From positions 1-46,533 of the forward strand of contig JAAXZX010000040.1 in assembly GCA_012719645.1 (NCBI GenBank): DNA of 46,533 bases, written 5' to 3'. Positions within the stretch are counted from its first letter, which is position 1. Each line of letters starts with the position of its first letter. The position numbers and the translations under genes were made by a program. Source of the DNA: Clostridiaceae bacterium (GTDB lineage Bacteria > Bacillota > Clostridia > DSM-8532). Shown in pieces: positions 13,853 to 21,448 of the stretch. The notes under the pieces were generated by a model. The model was not told the origin of the DNA and did not search any database. It was given only the letters and a program-made list of their open reading frames with translations.

Positions 13853-16177
13853 TTAGTCCGCAACCAGGTACATGAATTCCACGTCCACAACTTCGCCCTT
13901 CGGAAGCATCGTACCCGGTTCATACTGCTGTTTCAGCGCGACGCCATCGCCCCTGATGCGTATGTTGAGACCGGCGTTCTTCATTGCCGTTATGGCCTCA
14001 TCCAGGGTCTTGTTGATGAGGTTTGGCATGGGCACCATGTTATTCCCGGGTCCGCCTTCGGTATAGAGGATCACCGTTGAATTCTGCGGAATGCTGAAGT
14101 CGGCCTTGGGTGTCTGGTCCTTCACCACAGCGTTTCCATCCTGCGGGCCGATCACGGTGTATTTCAGGCCGTAAGCCTTGAGCTTCTCCGCGGCTTCCGC
14201 GACTGTAAGCCCGACTAACTTGGGCACATATACCTCCTCGGTCATCCGCTTCAGTTCTTCCTCGCTGTACTGCCTTTCCACCTGGAGGTATTCAAGGATA
14301 TCCTCGCAGAGCCTTCCGGCAACGGGCGCCGCCAGTATTCCGCCGGACCTTAAGTGCATCTCCACCTGGGGATGGTCCAGCATCACAAGGACCACGATCT
14401 CAGGCTTATCGGCCGGGGCAAACGCGACGAACGATACCACGTAACGGCCTTCGGATTCGGTCTGCAGGGTTTCGGATGTACCGGTCTTGCCGGCGATCCT
14501 GTAACCGCTCACATAAGCATTTTTTCCTGTTCCCTCAGAAACTACACCCTCCAGTATGGTCCTGATGGTTTTTGATGTCTCTTCAGAGATAACCTTTCTT
14601 ACTACCTGGGGTTCAAACTTCTGTATTATGTTCCCGCTGCTGTCGGCGATCTGCTTGACCAGCATGGGCTTCATAAGGTTCCCGCCGTTGGCGATGGCGC
14701 AGTATGCGGTGGCAAGCTGGATCGGGCTTATCTGGAAGCGCTGGCCGAACCCGGCCACCGCCAGGTCTATCTCCTTGGGATCTTTATGCCACAGGTTGCG
14801 GTATTCCTCATCGGTCGGCTCGCCGGATATCTCCAGCCCGGTCCGCTTCTGGAACCCGAACATCCTTACATAAGTATAAAACTTGTCGATGCCGACCGCC
14901 AGGGCTTCCTGCACAAAAACAGGGTTGCAGGAGTTGTAGACCGCATGGGTAAAGTCTTCCGGACCGTGTCCCCCCACGCGCCAGCAATTGATTGTGTGCC
15001 CTGCCAGGGAGTAGGGTTTGCATACGACACTGGTTTCGGGCGTCACCACGCCCTCTTCAAGCGCCGCGGCGGCGGTAATGGCCTTGAATGTGGACCCGGG
15101 CTCGTATGTATCGTTTACCGCCTTGTTCCTGAACACGGTCTGCCAGAGCAGATTGGTATCCTCAACGCTTCCGAAGCCTTCCCATTCCGGGTTGTCCACG
15201 AAGTCGGGCTTCGCGTCGGGATGGTTGGGGTCAAAATCGGGGTAGGACGCCATGGCCAGGATCTCCCCGGTGTTGGGGTTCATCACGATGGCTGCGGCTC
15301 CCCTTTTGAGGTTATAATCCAGGGCGGCCTGCTCAAGGGCCTTCTCGGTAAAGAACTGGATCGTTTCATCTATGGTCAGGAAGATATCGTACCCGTCCAC
15401 GGCCTCAATATACCGTTCCTTGCTGAACCTGATGGGCCTTCCATGGACATCGGCCTCGCTCATTATCTTGCCCGGCATGCCTTTCAGGGTGGCGTCGAAT
15501 TTCAATTCTATGCCGGCCAGGCCCTGGTCGTCAACGCCTGTAAAGCCAAGGACATGGGCCGCCAGGCTGCCGTTGGGATAATATCGTTTTGAATCCTCGT
15601 CTATGTACACGTTGAGCACGCCCATCTGTTTTACGACGAACTCCCTCACCTTAGCGCCCAGTTCCCTGTCGATCTTCCTTTTTATGAACTCAAACCTTGA
15701 GTTCCTGTAGAATATCTCCATGATGTCCCCGGCGTCCATGTCAAGGAGTTCGGCGAGGCCCTTTGCCAGATCGTTCAGCTTTTCGGGCGCGTCCTCCAGT
15801 TCGCTTCTCAGGGCGTTGGGGTTCACCGACACGGTATCCACCGAGGCGCTGATGGCGAGGCCCTTCCCGTTCCTGTCATATATGGTGCCGCGCTTGGGGT
15901 TGATCTGTCTCTTCTGGGTCTGGATATTATATGCCTTCTTCTGATACTCCTCACCCTTCACAAACTGGACAAAGCCTACCCTGTAAAGCATGAAAAAAAG
16001 CGACAGGGTAAAGACTATCAGCATGAAGAACTCCCTTTTCTTAAGCTTAGCCGTGTTGGGCTGGTTCGGGATTTCTTCTGCCTGCTTTTTCTTCCTAACG
16101 CTTTGCAAGTCGACCGGGGCCTTCGTAGCAGTCCTGTGGTGCTTATCTGGCATTTGTTTGCGGTTACTGCCTTTCAT
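13853..16177 (-). CDS. class B penicillin-binding protein with two PASTA domains (FtsI/SpoVD-like)
   Basis: 774-aa D,D-transpeptidase cross-linking septal (or spore) peptidoglycan. It has a cytoplasmic basic N-terminus, one transmembrane helix (~50-68), and the PBP dimerisation domain with RGTIYDRNGK (~96-105). The transpeptidase domain has SxxK at Ser362 (GSTFK), SxN at 416-418 (SCN) and KTGT at 564-567. Two PASTA domains follow at ~648-708 and ~712-770, which bind uncross-linked wall. B. subtilis PBP2B has two C-terminal PASTA domains and SpoVD one, so two is closer to PBP2B; the single dcw copy may serve both roles. ATG 16177 has CAGGAG 7 nt upstream. The likely partner is the FtsW at 8672-9826. 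All active-site motifs are intact. Confidence 0.95.
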   Translation of the reverse strand: MKGSNRKQMPDKHHRTATKAPVDLQSVRKKKQAEEIPNQPNTAKLKKREFFMLIVFTLSLFFMLYRVGFVQFVKGEEYQKKAYNIQTQKRQINPKRGTIYDRNGKGLAISASVDTVSVNPNALRSELEDAPEKLNDLAKGLAELLDMDAGDIMEIFYRNSRFEFIKRKIDRELGAKVREFVVKQMGVLNVYIDEDSKRYYPNGSLAAHVLGFTGVDDQGLAGIELKFDATLKGMPGKIMSEADVHGRPIRFSKERYIEAVDGYDIFLTIDETIQFFTEKALEQAALDYNLKRGAAAIVMNPNTGEILAMASYPDFDPNHPDAKPDFVDNPEWEGFGSVEDTNLLWQTVFRNKAVNDTYEPGSTFKAITAAAALEEGVVTPETSVVCKPYSLAGHTINCWRVGGHGPEDFTHAVYNSCNPVFVQEALAVGIDKFYTYVRMFGFQKRTGLEISGEPTDEEYRNLWHKDPKEIDLAVAGFGQRFQISPIQLATAYCAIANGGNLMKPMLVKQIADSSGNIIQKFEPQVVRKVISEETSKTIRTILEGVVSEGTGKNAYVSGYRIAGKTGTSETLQTESEGRYVVSFVAFAPADKPEIVVLVMLDHPQVEMHLRSGGILAAPVAGRLCEDILEYLQVERQYSEEELKRMTEEVYVPKLVGLTVAEAAEKLKAYGLKYTVIGPQDGNAVVKDQTPKADFSIPQNSTVILYTEGGPGNNMVPMPNLINKTLDEAITAMKNAGLNIRIRGDGVALKQQYEPGTMLPKGEVVDVEFMYLVAD

Positions 16178-16343
16178 CTGGTTACTCCTGCAAAAAAAGG
16201 ACGACGGACTGATCCGCGATGTGCCTCCATATCAATCCATGGTCCCGTACTGATTTCTGTATAAAATATATACCTTGCCTGGCGGATATATTTGTATTTC
16301 CATGGGGAAAGTCCGTTCAGGCCGGGTATATAGAGGCGGCCAA

Positions 16344-16856
16344 TCATGGAAAGGCCGCCTGTATCGAATCAAGTATTCCTTCAAGGAGAGGTTTGTCGTT
16401 CCTGTCGGTCGCCTGGTCAATGTATTTCTGGTCCAGTACAACATTGTAGTCGTTCTTGGGAACGCTTACCGGGACAACCTGGAACTTGTCGGGCTTGTGC
16501 ATTCCCATCTCGTTTTCAGCTACCTGTTTCACCTTATCCAGGTCAATACTGGTTTCAATCTCAACCTTCAGGAGCCTGTTCTCGTCCCTCAGCGTGTTAT
16601 ATTCCTCATTCATCTTGTTCATGGCGGTGTTCAGGTCCGCCAGTATCGAGAAGCGGTACAGCACGACGAAACTCATCAATGCCAGAGCGATGACACAGAA
16701 GATCAATTTGGCCTTGGGAACATGGGCATATGCCGGAACAGCTACCCGCGACGCCTTGGGCCTTATCTTCTCAGGTTGACGGACTTCCTGTTGCTCGGGC
16801 CTCTGGGGCAGTTTGGGCGCTGCGCTGCCGTAAACATAACTCATCCTGTGATCCAT
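16344..16856 (-). CDS. ftsL: FtsL-like septum formation protein
   Basis: 170-aa bitopic protein in the normal ftsL position between rsmH and the class B PBP. It has a long cytoplasmic N-terminus rich in Pro, Gln and Arg (~1-48), one transmembrane helix (~50-70), then a leucine-zipper-like coiled coil (DLNTAMNKMNEEYNTLRDEN, ~73-110) and EIETSIDLDKVKQVAENEMGM, the FtsL/DivIC pattern ending in a GM motif. The C-terminal tail of ~45 residues is longer than usual. FtsL forms a trimer with DivIC and DivIB that activates septal synthases. The start ATG 16856 has GGAGG 9 nt upstream. It lies 166 bp upstream of the PBP gene and, unusually, 508 bp downstream of rsmH. Confidence 0.85.
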   Translation of the reverse strand: MDHRMSYVYGSAAPKLPQRPEQQEVRQPEKIRPKASRVAVPAYAHVPKAKLIFCVIALALMSFVVLYRFSILADLNTAMNKMNEEYNTLRDENRLLKVEIETSIDLDKVKQVAENEMGMHKPDKFQVVPVSVPKNDYNVVLDQKYIDQATDRNDKPLLEGILDSIQAAFP

Positions 16857-16972
16857 GCCTCTTTACCTCCCTTCACCATTTCCTTCCCGTACACCGGGCG
16901 GACCGCTTCCCGCGGGTTTTTGCTTTCTCTTTTTAGCTCTTTCCCAATTAACGTATCCCTAAAGAGAACAAC

Positions 16973-16997
16973 GTGGCGTACCATTCTGTAACGCCAC
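16973..16997 (-). other. hairpin in the leader region of ftsL
   Basis: Perfect 7-bp stem GTGGCGT/ACGCCAC with an 11-nt loop, followed on the minus strand by GTTGTTCTCTTTAG, a weak T-rich stretch. It may be a partial terminator or processing site between rsmH and ftsL. Confidence 0.5.
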
Positions 16998-17023
16998 AGC
17001 CCCTGACACATAAGAGATGAAGT

Positions 17024-17056
17024 CCCGGGTCCGCCGTTTGCGGGGCAGACCCCGGG
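17024..17056 (-). other. GC-rich stem-loop at the end of the ACAAAAG array
   Basis: CCCGGG plus GTC/GAC and GCC/GGC arms pair across CCGCAAAC, with single mismatches. The hairpin is very stable and lies at the ftsL-proximal end of the repeated array, with no T-tract. It would mark the 3' boundary of the unusual leader in the transcript. Confidence 0.55.
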
Positions 17057-17098
17057 TAAAATCAAATTGGTCTGCCTCACTCATTCACTTGCTCTTGT

Positions 17099-17339
17099 CT
17101 TTTGTAAGGTTTGTTTTTCTGTTCTCTCTCTGCCTTTCTTTTGTACACTTTCTCTTTAATCTTTTGTAAACATTTATCAGGTTATCTTTTGTAAAGGGTC
17201 ATATCCTTGGTATCTTTGATGTTCATGCAAGAGTTATCTTTTGTGACGTAGTTGCGCTTTTGTTCATCAGTTAAATCTTTTGTTCTTCAGCAGTCTTTTG
17301 TACCTTATGGTTTTCTTCTTTTGTCAGTCAGAGTTTTGT
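17099..17339 (-). repeat. array of nine ACAAAAG motifs in the rsmH-ftsL spacer
   Basis: On the transcribed (minus) strand, exact ACAAAAG occurs at plus positions 17099, 17138, 17161, 17186, 17238, 17257, 17277, 17295 and 17318, with near copies at 17214 and 17333. Spacing is mostly 18-28 bp. Most copies extend to ACAAAAGA. No long reading frame exists in any minus frame, so this is non-coding. Chance expectation for one 7-mer on one strand in 500 bp is about 0.03. Three further copies (two exact, one GCAAAAG) are inside rsmH at 17773, 17909 and 18028. Function unknown; it would give a purine-rich, unstructured RNA segment with regularly repeated binding sites. Confidence 0.85.
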
Positions 17340-17364
17340 CCTTGGTACAAGCTTCGTAAGTATG

Positions 17365-18306
17365 TCAAATCTTTTCAGCGACCCTAAGCTTTGCGCTCCT
17401 GGCCCTTGGGTTTTCATCAAGCTCGCTTTTGGATGCCGTCACAGGCTTCCTTGTTATGATCCTGATTTCCGGTTCCCTGCCGCATACACACCGGGGAAAA
17501 TCCCCGGGACAAACGCAGCCCTGCGCCCTGTCCCTGAAGGTTTGCTTGACTATCCTGTCCTCCAGCGAGTGGAAGGTGATCACCGCCAGCCGGCCTCCCG
17601 GTTTCAGGAGCCCGATAACCTCGTCCAGGGCTTTTTCCAGGACCTCCAGTTCCCTGTTGACCTCGATGCGTATAGCCTGGAAGGTCCTTTTGGCGGGATG
17701 CGGGCCTGTCCTTCTCGCTGCCGCCGGTATTGCGGCCTTGATGATGTCTGCCAATTGGCCCGTTGTCGTTATCTTTTGTATCTCCCTGTGTTTCACGATG
17801 AATTCCGCTATCCGCGAGGCCCATTTTTCCTCTCCGTATTCCCGGATTATCCGGGCCAGATCCTCACGGCTCAGGTTGTTGACAACCCATGCGGCATCCC
17901 GTTCTTGTCTTTTGTTCATCCGCATGTCGAGGGGTGCGTCATGCTGATAGCTGAACCCCCGTTCCCCCTCATCCAGCTGGTGGGAGGAAACACCGAGATC
18001 CATAAGTACCCCGTCGACTGCTTTTATCTTTTGCATCCCTAATACTTCTCTTATGTTTTCAAAGTTCGTATTGCAAAGGACGTATCGTCCCTGGGTCTGC
18101 ACTTTTTCCAGCCTTTGTCCGGCTGCCCGTATGGCGTCCTGGTCCTGGTCTATCCCTACCAGCAGGCCTTTCGGACCCAGACGCTCCAATATTCCGGACG
18201 AATGCCCCGCGCCTCCTACAGTTGCATCCACATATATGCCGTCGGCCCGTATATTAAGATAATCTATGCATTCATCCAGCATGACTGGCTTGTGTTCAAA
18301 AGTCAC
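17365..18306 (-). CDS. rsmH: 16S rRNA (cytosine1402-N4)-methyltransferase RsmH (MraW)
   Basis: SAM-dependent methyltransferase modifying C1402 in the ribosomal decoding centre. 313 aa. Conserved sites: start VTFEHKPVMLDECIDYL, SAM-binding VDATVGGAGHS (~27-37), MDLGVSSHQLDEGERGFSY (~100-118), AIRIEVNRELEVLE and the C-terminal NPRARSAKLRVAE. GTG 18306 is preferred, with GAGG 9 nt upstream; ATG 18321 is in frame but its AAAGG directly touches the start codon. It follows mraZ by about 26 bp. Three ACAAAAGA-type motifs lie in the coding strand, continuing the array that begins after its stop codon. Confidence 0.95.
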   Translation of the reverse strand: MTFEHKPVMLDECIDYLNIRADGIYVDATVGGAGHSSGILERLGPKGLLVGIDQDQDAIRAAGQRLEKVQTQGRYVLCNTNFENIREVLGMQKIKAVDGVLMDLGVSSHQLDEGERGFSYQHDAPLDMRMNKRQERDAAWVVNNLSREDLARIIREYGEEKWASRIAEFIVKHREIQKITTTGQLADIIKAAIPAAARRTGPHPAKRTFQAIRIEVNRELEVLEKALDEVIGLLKPGGRLAVITFHSLEDRIVKQTFRDRAQGCVCPGDFPRCVCGREPEIRIITRKPVTASKSELDENPRARSAKLRVAEKI

Positions 18307-18332
18307 GGCCGGATTCCTCATCCTTTCAGGTT

Positions 18333-18773
18333 TTACGGAAGGTTGATGGGCAGGCTGTCAAGTATCTCGTTAATGTCGCAGGAGCTGGTGACTTCTTCGT
18401 ACTTCTGCGGATCCCAGATCTCCACCTTGGTGTCGACTCCGGCGAAAAGAACTTCCTTTGTTAATCCGGCCCATTCCCTGAGTTCCTGGGGAATCACGAT
18501 CCGTCCCTGGCTGTCCAGGCTGCAAGTGACAGCGTTGGCGAAGTAGTGACGCATAATGGCACGATAATTCTGCCTGCTGGTCTGAAGGGTCTTGACCTTT
18601 TCTTCAAACTCTTCCCAGGCTTCCATGGGATACAGGTAAAGGTTCGTATCCTCACCGCGGGTGAGGATGAACTCCTGACCCAGCTTATGGCGATAAGCGG
18701 CAGGCACGAAAACGCGGTTCTTCGCGTCCATCGTATTCGTGTATTTGCCGTTAAAACCACTCACCACTTTCAC
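18333..18773 (-). CDS. mraZ: transcriptional regulator MraZ
   Basis: AbrB-fold protein of two tandem SpoVT/AbrB-like repeats that forms rings and represses its own dcw operon. The first DxxxR motif is in MDAKNRVFVPAAYR, the second in SLDSQGRIVIPQELREWA. Starting at GTG 18773 gives 146 aa, the family norm, with GGAG 8 nt upstream; GTG at 18767 or 18764 is possible. A GTG at 18818 would lie inside the promoter spacer and is rejected. First gene of the dcw cluster, directly downstream of a sigma-A promoter overlapping phased MraZ boxes, so negative autoregulation is expected. The tail of about 20 residues after the second repeat is ordinary. Confidence 0.93.
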   Translation of the reverse strand: MKVVSGFNGKYTNTMDAKNRVFVPAAYRHKLGQEFILTRGEDTNLYLYPMEAWEEFEEKVKTLQTSRQNYRAIMRHYFANAVTCSLDSQGRIVIPQELREWAGLTKEVLFAGVDTKVEIWDPQKYEEVTSSCDINEILDSLPINLP

Positions 18774-18789
18774 CCACTTTGCTCCACTT
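18757..18789 (-). promoter_or_regulatory. phased MraZ-box operator
   Basis: On the minus strand AAGTGG, AAAGTGG, AAAGTGG and AGTGG begin at 18789, 18780, 18770 and 18761, spaced 9-10 bp, thus on one face of the helix. The motif matches the AAAGTGG box reported for MraZ in Mollicutes and the tandem GTGGG/TGGG layout of E. coli. The array covers the likely transcription start, the Shine-Dalgarno site and the start codon of mraZ. Confidence 0.8.
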
Positions 18790-18796
18790 ACATTGT

Positions 18797-18825
18797 ATTC
18801 TACTCCATCTATCGGCACCCGTCAA
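18797..18825 (-). promoter_or_regulatory. dcw cluster promoter Pmra (sigma-A type)
   Basis: Minus strand: TTGACG (18825-18820), 17-bp spacer, TAGAAT (18802-18797). The predicted start of transcription is near 18790, immediately before the MraZ boxes, giving a very short leader for mraZ. Confidence 0.85.
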
Positions 18826-18854
18826 CCCTCTCATTTAGCCTTCCCACCACCGAT

Positions 18855-18885
18855 AAAAAAGGGGTGCTCGTTCACGAACACCCCC
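18855..18885 (-). terminator. terminator upstream of the dcw promoter
   Basis: On the minus strand GGGGTG-TTCGT, loop GA, ACGA-GCACCCC is followed by TTTTTTATC. It isolates the dcw promoter from the rodA operon. Together with 19037-19065 it makes a tandem pair. Confidence 0.8.
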
Positions 18886-19036
18886 TGAAGGGTCGGGCTA
18901 CACCATATGTAGTATGGTAATAAGTTACAATCCCCTAAATATATCCGGGAAATTATTTGTAGAAATTTATACATTTTTGTTTATTGATTTTCTGTAACAA
19001 AATTTTAATATTCTTTGGCACATTTCCCCCACCCGC

Positions 19037-19065
19037 AAATAAAAACCGGGGCTGTTACACCCCGG
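19037..19065 (-). terminator. terminator of the yfmF-yfmH-lgt-rodA unit
   Basis: On the minus strand the stem CCGGGG/CCCCGG with loop TGTAACAG is followed by TTTTTATTT, about 53 bp downstream of the rodA stop codon. Confidence 0.85.
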
Positions 19066-19117
19066 CCATACGTCTAACATGAGCTTGCCGTATGCCCCGT
19101 ATATGGGCCAATACGGG

Positions 19118-20254
19118 CTAAGCCTCGAACATTGGTCTTTGTCGTCGCATGGATACGCTGACTATTATCCCGATGGCAAGGTAGTTGACCACCACCGAGG
19201 AACCGCCTATGCTGATGAAGGGCAGCGGTATGCCGGTTACCGGCAGGATGCCTATGTTCATCCCCACGTTTTCGACAAAATGGAACATGAACATGGCCAT
19301 GAGCCCGGTTACCATGTAGGAACCGAACTTGTCCTTGGCAAAGCACGCGATATAGAGGCACCGCAGCAGAAGTGCGGTGAACAGCAACACCAGGGCGACA
19401 GCCCCGATAAAGCCCAACTCTTCCCCCACAACCGCAAAGATGGAGTCTGTTTCCACCTCCGGGACATTGTATACCGCCCTTCCATTGCCGATACCCACCC
19501 CGGTGAGCTGACCCCTTCCGATATGGCGGATGGCCATGAGCACCTGGTAGGCGCTGGAGTTCTCATAAGCGGCGGGATTAATGAAGGAGAGTATACGGTT
19601 TATCTGGTGTTCCTTCAGAACCTTAACCAGCACGTTGTACCACAGCAGTGGAAGGCCCAGCAGCGCAGCCCCGCCGAAGATAAGAATAATGCGGTACCTG
19701 ATCCCATATACGAAAAGCATGCACAGGAACATGAAAACATAGACTATGGCTGTTCCGAAGTCCGGCTGCAGGAGCACCAGGCCGATGGGCAGAGCCGTAG
19801 TGGCAAGAAGGAGTATGTAGTACTTGATGCTCCGGTTCTCCTTGAGTTTTTCAAAAAAGTAGGCCGCGGAAATGGTCATGGCAACCTTGCCCAGCTCTGA
19901 CGGCTGAAGGCTTAATGGTCCCAGCATAAGCCATCCCCTGGTTCCCGTCTCCTCTCTTCCCACACCAAAGAACAGCACTGCCACAAGCAGGGCTATAGTG
20001 GCGAAATAGGCCGGTATACCCAGTATCCTCAGGTCCTTGTAGTCTATGATCATTACGATGATCATGACAGCAATCCCCAAAATGGAGGCAATAAGCTGTT
20101 TCATGAAGACGCCGGGCATATCCTTCTGGGCAGGAGAAAACATCCCCCGCAGCACGATAAGGCCTATCGCGTTGATGAGGATGACATTCACGATTAAAAA
20201 CCAGTCGATATTTCTGACCAGCGAAGGTCCTTTTTTCTTCTCGATGGTATACAT
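19118..20254 (-). CDS. rodA: rod-shape peptidoglycan glycosyltransferase RodA (SEDS family)
   Basis: SEDS polymerase of the elongation machinery, making glycan strands with a class B PBP2. 378 aa, about ten transmembrane helices. It has both diagnostic SEDS sites: LLQPDFGTA near 190 and VPEVETDSIFAVVGEELGF near 275, where Asp is the proposed catalytic residue. The C-terminal IPLPFISIGGSS motif is present. It resembles RodA more than the FtsW at 8672-9826, whose first site is EPHYSC. No mreBCD or PBP2 is in this window. It lies 64 bp downstream of lgt and is followed by a terminator. The Shine-Dalgarno site is weak (GAGG about 15 nt upstream of ATG 20254). Confidence 0.93.
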   Translation of the reverse strand: MYTIEKKKGPSLVRNIDWFLIVNVILINAIGLIVLRGMFSPAQKDMPGVFMKQLIASILGIAVMIIVMIIDYKDLRILGIPAYFATIALLVAVLFFGVGREETGTRGWLMLGPLSLQPSELGKVAMTISAAYFFEKLKENRSIKYYILLLATTALPIGLVLLQPDFGTAIVYVFMFLCMLFVYGIRYRIILIFGGAALLGLPLLWYNVLVKVLKEHQINRILSFINPAAYENSSAYQVLMAIRHIGRGQLTGVGIGNGRAVYNVPEVETDSIFAVVGEELGFIGAVALVLLFTALLLRCLYIACFAKDKFGSYMVTGLMAMFMFHFVENVGMNIGILPVTGIPLPFISIGGSSVVVNYLAIGIIVSVSMRRQRPMFEA

Positions 20255-20318
20255 GGACTGCTTTTAATACCTCGCTGCTGGTTTATCAAGGGTTAAGCCG
20301 TCGGCATACGGACAGGCC

Positions 20319-21413
20319 TCATTCCGCGTTGTCAGAGAATCCGAACTTGTCAGATCCGGCGTCTTCATCCTGGGATCCGGCGGCTTCAGCCGCTTCCGCC
20401 GGTTCTTCCGGTTTATCGCTGCCGGTGTCAATGACGGGTTCCGCCGCTTCATCACTATATCCATTATCGGTCAGAACAGTCCCGGTGTCATGGGAATTTG
20501 CTTCCAGTTCCCCGCTTTCCTCCTCATCCAGCTTCTTCAGGATATCGGCATAAGCGCTGGGCGTGTCGTAAACCGGGGTCTTCTTTCCGGTCTTCTCCAC
20601 GATAACCGAGACGATGAGGAAGATAAGGGCTCCAATGAACAGCACGGCCGCGACAACCTGGTTGTAGCGCACATCGTTGGCCGACTGGAAGTCGTCCACA
20701 CGCAGGAATTCAAGCATGAACCTTGCAAAGCTGTACAGGAGCAGGTACGACGCGAAGACCCTGCCCGGCACCCTGTTCCTTTTCCTGATGGAAAGCAGGA
20801 TGAAGAAGGCAAGTAAATTCCAGAGGGATTCATACAGGAAGGTCGGGTGGACCAGCTGATCGGAACCCATTTCCGCCCTGATTATGCTTCCGGTCATGCC
20901 CCAGGGCAGATCAGTGACCGTCCCGTAGAGTTCCTGGTTGAAAAAGTTGCCCCAGCGGCCTATGGCCTGCGCCAGGGTAAGGTATACGCAGGCAAAGTCG
21001 CACAGGGTCCACATGTTGATCTTTCTGATCCTGGAAAAGATGAAGACCGACAGCACAGCGCCTATCACCGCGCCGTATATGGCTACCCCGCCTTCCCAGA
21101 TATACAGGATGCGTATCAGGTCGTTTTTGAAATCATCAAATTTAAATACCACGTAAAAAAGCCTGGAGAATACGACCGATACGGGAAGGGCGATCAGGAA
21201 CATGTCCAGAAGGTCCTCTTCCCTGATTTTGAACTTCTCGGCCTGCCTGGTTGCCAGGATCAGAGCAATGATTATGGCCACGGCAATGATGATACCGTAC
21301 CAGCGCACGCTGATGGGACCAATTCCCAGGAACTCGGGAAGCACAAAAGCCTCGCGTCCCACATTCAGCCTTATTCCACCGAACAGTTTGGGAAACTCAA
21401 TATAGTGTTCCAT
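20319..21413 (-). CDS. lgt: prolipoprotein diacylglyceryl transferase Lgt with acidic C-terminal extension
   Basis: Membrane enzyme that transfers diacylglycerol from phosphatidylglycerol to the lipobox cysteine of prolipoproteins. 364 aa, about seven helices. The Lgt signature IGRWGNFFNQELYG (~151-164) is intact; SVRWYG (~35-40) and the EGG segment near 107 are conserved. Family members are usually 250-290 aa; here ~80 extra C-terminal residues (from ~285) are rich in Glu, Asp, Ser and Ala and look disordered. The tail is not a known domain. ATG 21413 has GGGGG about 9 nt upstream. Neighbours are the M16 pair upstream and rodA downstream. A lipoprotein substrate is at 46172-46468. Confidence 0.94.
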   Translation of the reverse strand: MEHYIEFPKLFGGIRLNVGREAFVLPEFLGIGPISVRWYGIIIAVAIIIALILATRQAEKFKIREEDLLDMFLIALPVSVVFSRLFYVVFKFDDFKNDLIRILYIWEGGVAIYGAVIGAVLSVFIFSRIRKINMWTLCDFACVYLTLAQAIGRWGNFFNQELYGTVTDLPWGMTGSIIRAEMGSDQLVHPTFLYESLWNLLAFFILLSIRKRNRVPGRVFASYLLLYSFARFMLEFLRVDDFQSANDVRYNQVVAAVLFIGALIFLIVSVIVEKTGKKTPVYDTPSAYADILKKLDEEESGELEANSHDTGTVLTDNGYSDEAAEPVIDTGSDKPEEPAEAAEAAGSQDEDAGSDKFGFSDNAE

Positions 21414-21448
21414 AATTCTTGACCCCCGTATCCATTAACCTGCATCAT

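Noticed and set aside
17099-17339. CRISPR-like array between rsmH and ftsL
   Set aside because: The repeat is only 7-8 nt and spacers are irregular (about 11-32 nt); no cas genes are near.
18774-18818. Upstream start of mraZ at GTG 18818
   Set aside because: It lies inside the -10/-35 spacer of the dcw promoter, so it could not be in the mRNA.
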